From Platycnemis pennipes (lineage: Eukaryota; Arthropoda; Insecta; Odonata; Platycnemididae), in contig OW121856.1 in NCBI GenBank assembly GCA_933228895.1, positions 22,957,805-23,021,804 of the forward strand: DNA of 64,000 nt, read 5' to 3'. The notes beneath the pieces are model-generated. The model did no database searches, was not told where the DNA came from, and saw nothing but the letters and a program-made list of their open reading frames with translations. A program made the translations under genes and the position numbers. Within the stretch, counting starts at the first letter, position 1. Each line of letters begins with the position of its first letter. Below, piece after piece: positions 63,301 to 64,000 of the stretch.

Positions 63301-64000
63301 AGTCTCCAAATGATACATGAAGAGATCCAAATTACCAAAAAGGAATGTTAAAAGTTGTATACTTTGTTCCCTTCTGGATTTGGAGAATGATCAACAATAA
63401 TGTGCAATAAAGTCACCGTTTTTTCAATATCGTTTGACACCCAGCAGCATAAAATGTATGCATGACAAGAAGATGTAATATTGAATTTCAGTAATGATTA
63501 TAATTACGTATGAGTAAAGCTAGTAATACCAATTTTAAAAAACATGAAAAAGGCATCAAAAGAACCATTTTGAATTTCCATGGCTAGAGAATGTTTACCT
63601 ACCACTTTTTGGAGGACGTAAAACCAAGACTTCATTTTTTGTTTCTAAGTGAAGTCTTAGATACCTTTTGACACTCAAAACTTTATTTGAATTATATTAT
63701 GGTGAGAAACGAACATTTACACTTACTAAGGTCGTATTGGTTTACGTTTTTTCTCAGGGTTTTTTTTCCGGTTATTCCACTCTTTTCATAAAATATTTTG
63801 GTATGTATTTCCTCTCCAGTATAAGCCACGCTTGCTCTTGAGGCTTTCCTGAGGCTTCAGGGCATCGGAGGGGAATGCTGGAAATTAACCTCTCTCCCCC
63901 ATGATTCCTTCCACTCGGACGAGGGCCAGGTCGGTTTGGGTTTCGAGTTTCAGCGCGCGCCGCCCCGAGGCCTGCAATGCCTGCTTCCCAATCGCACCAC
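57381..64000. other. Gene-free AT-rich DNA with minor GC-richer patches
   Basis: Patches at about 60980-61330, 61450-61600 and 63830-64000 are GC-richer but give no recognisable protein. The last 160 bp, ending in a CGCGCGCCGCCCCG segment, may be the edge of a GC-rich exon or island continuing outside the window. No downstream receptor exon was found. Confidence 0.35.

Noticed and set aside
1..64000. CRISPR array, LTR retrotransposon or integrated virus
   Set aside because: No regularly spaced repeats, no paired long direct repeats with a gag-pol arrangement, and no recognisable viral genes were seen.

Overview
The window reads as nuclear DNA of an arthropod, most likely an insect. It is AT-rich, almost free of long open frames, has GT/AG-bounded exons far apart, and carries a typical arthropod set of transposable elements. 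No bacterial-style gene clusters, rRNA, intact tRNA genes or CRISPR arrays were seen. The species cannot be told from the sequence.

Host gene: two GC-rich exons on the + strand (25862-26107 and 35972-36154) encode adjacent parts of the extracellular ligand-binding region of a metabotropic GABA-B receptor, most like subunit 2. Both exons are phase 0 at both ends and are separated by a 9.9-kb intron. I could not find the preceding or following exons, so most of the window is probably intron of this gene (flanking intergenic DNA cannot be excluded).

Mobile DNA, left to right: a foldback unit with 15-bp flanking repeats (6304-6495); a 5'-truncated tRNA-derived SINE with 12-bp target duplications (7346-7670); a nearly full-length R4/Dong-type non-LTR retrotransposon on the - strand with reverse transcriptase, CCHC finger and restriction-like endonuclease, broken by a stop and a frameshift and sitting inside an ATT/TAA microsatellite (12771-16191); a second SINE tail (about 18850-19022); a SINE-like unit (about 24220-24430); within the GABA-B intron, a partly duplicated decayed LINE split by a 2.07-kb hAT element with a perfect 8-bp target duplication (29753-31818); another LINE 3' remnant (about 36830-37430); a complete but decayed piggyBac element with TTAA target duplication and an elaborate set of end repeats (41957-45118); and a 4.0-kb element with inverted repeats of about 750 bp and Transib/RAG-like CACAGTG termini (45205-49207).

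The most unusual items are the 4-kb long-inverted-repeat element, whose interior I cannot assign, the microsatellite-seated R4/Dong-like element, and a perfect 19-bp inverted duplication inside the piggyBac transposase. The transposon genes are all damaged; only the receptor exons look like functional host coding sequence.
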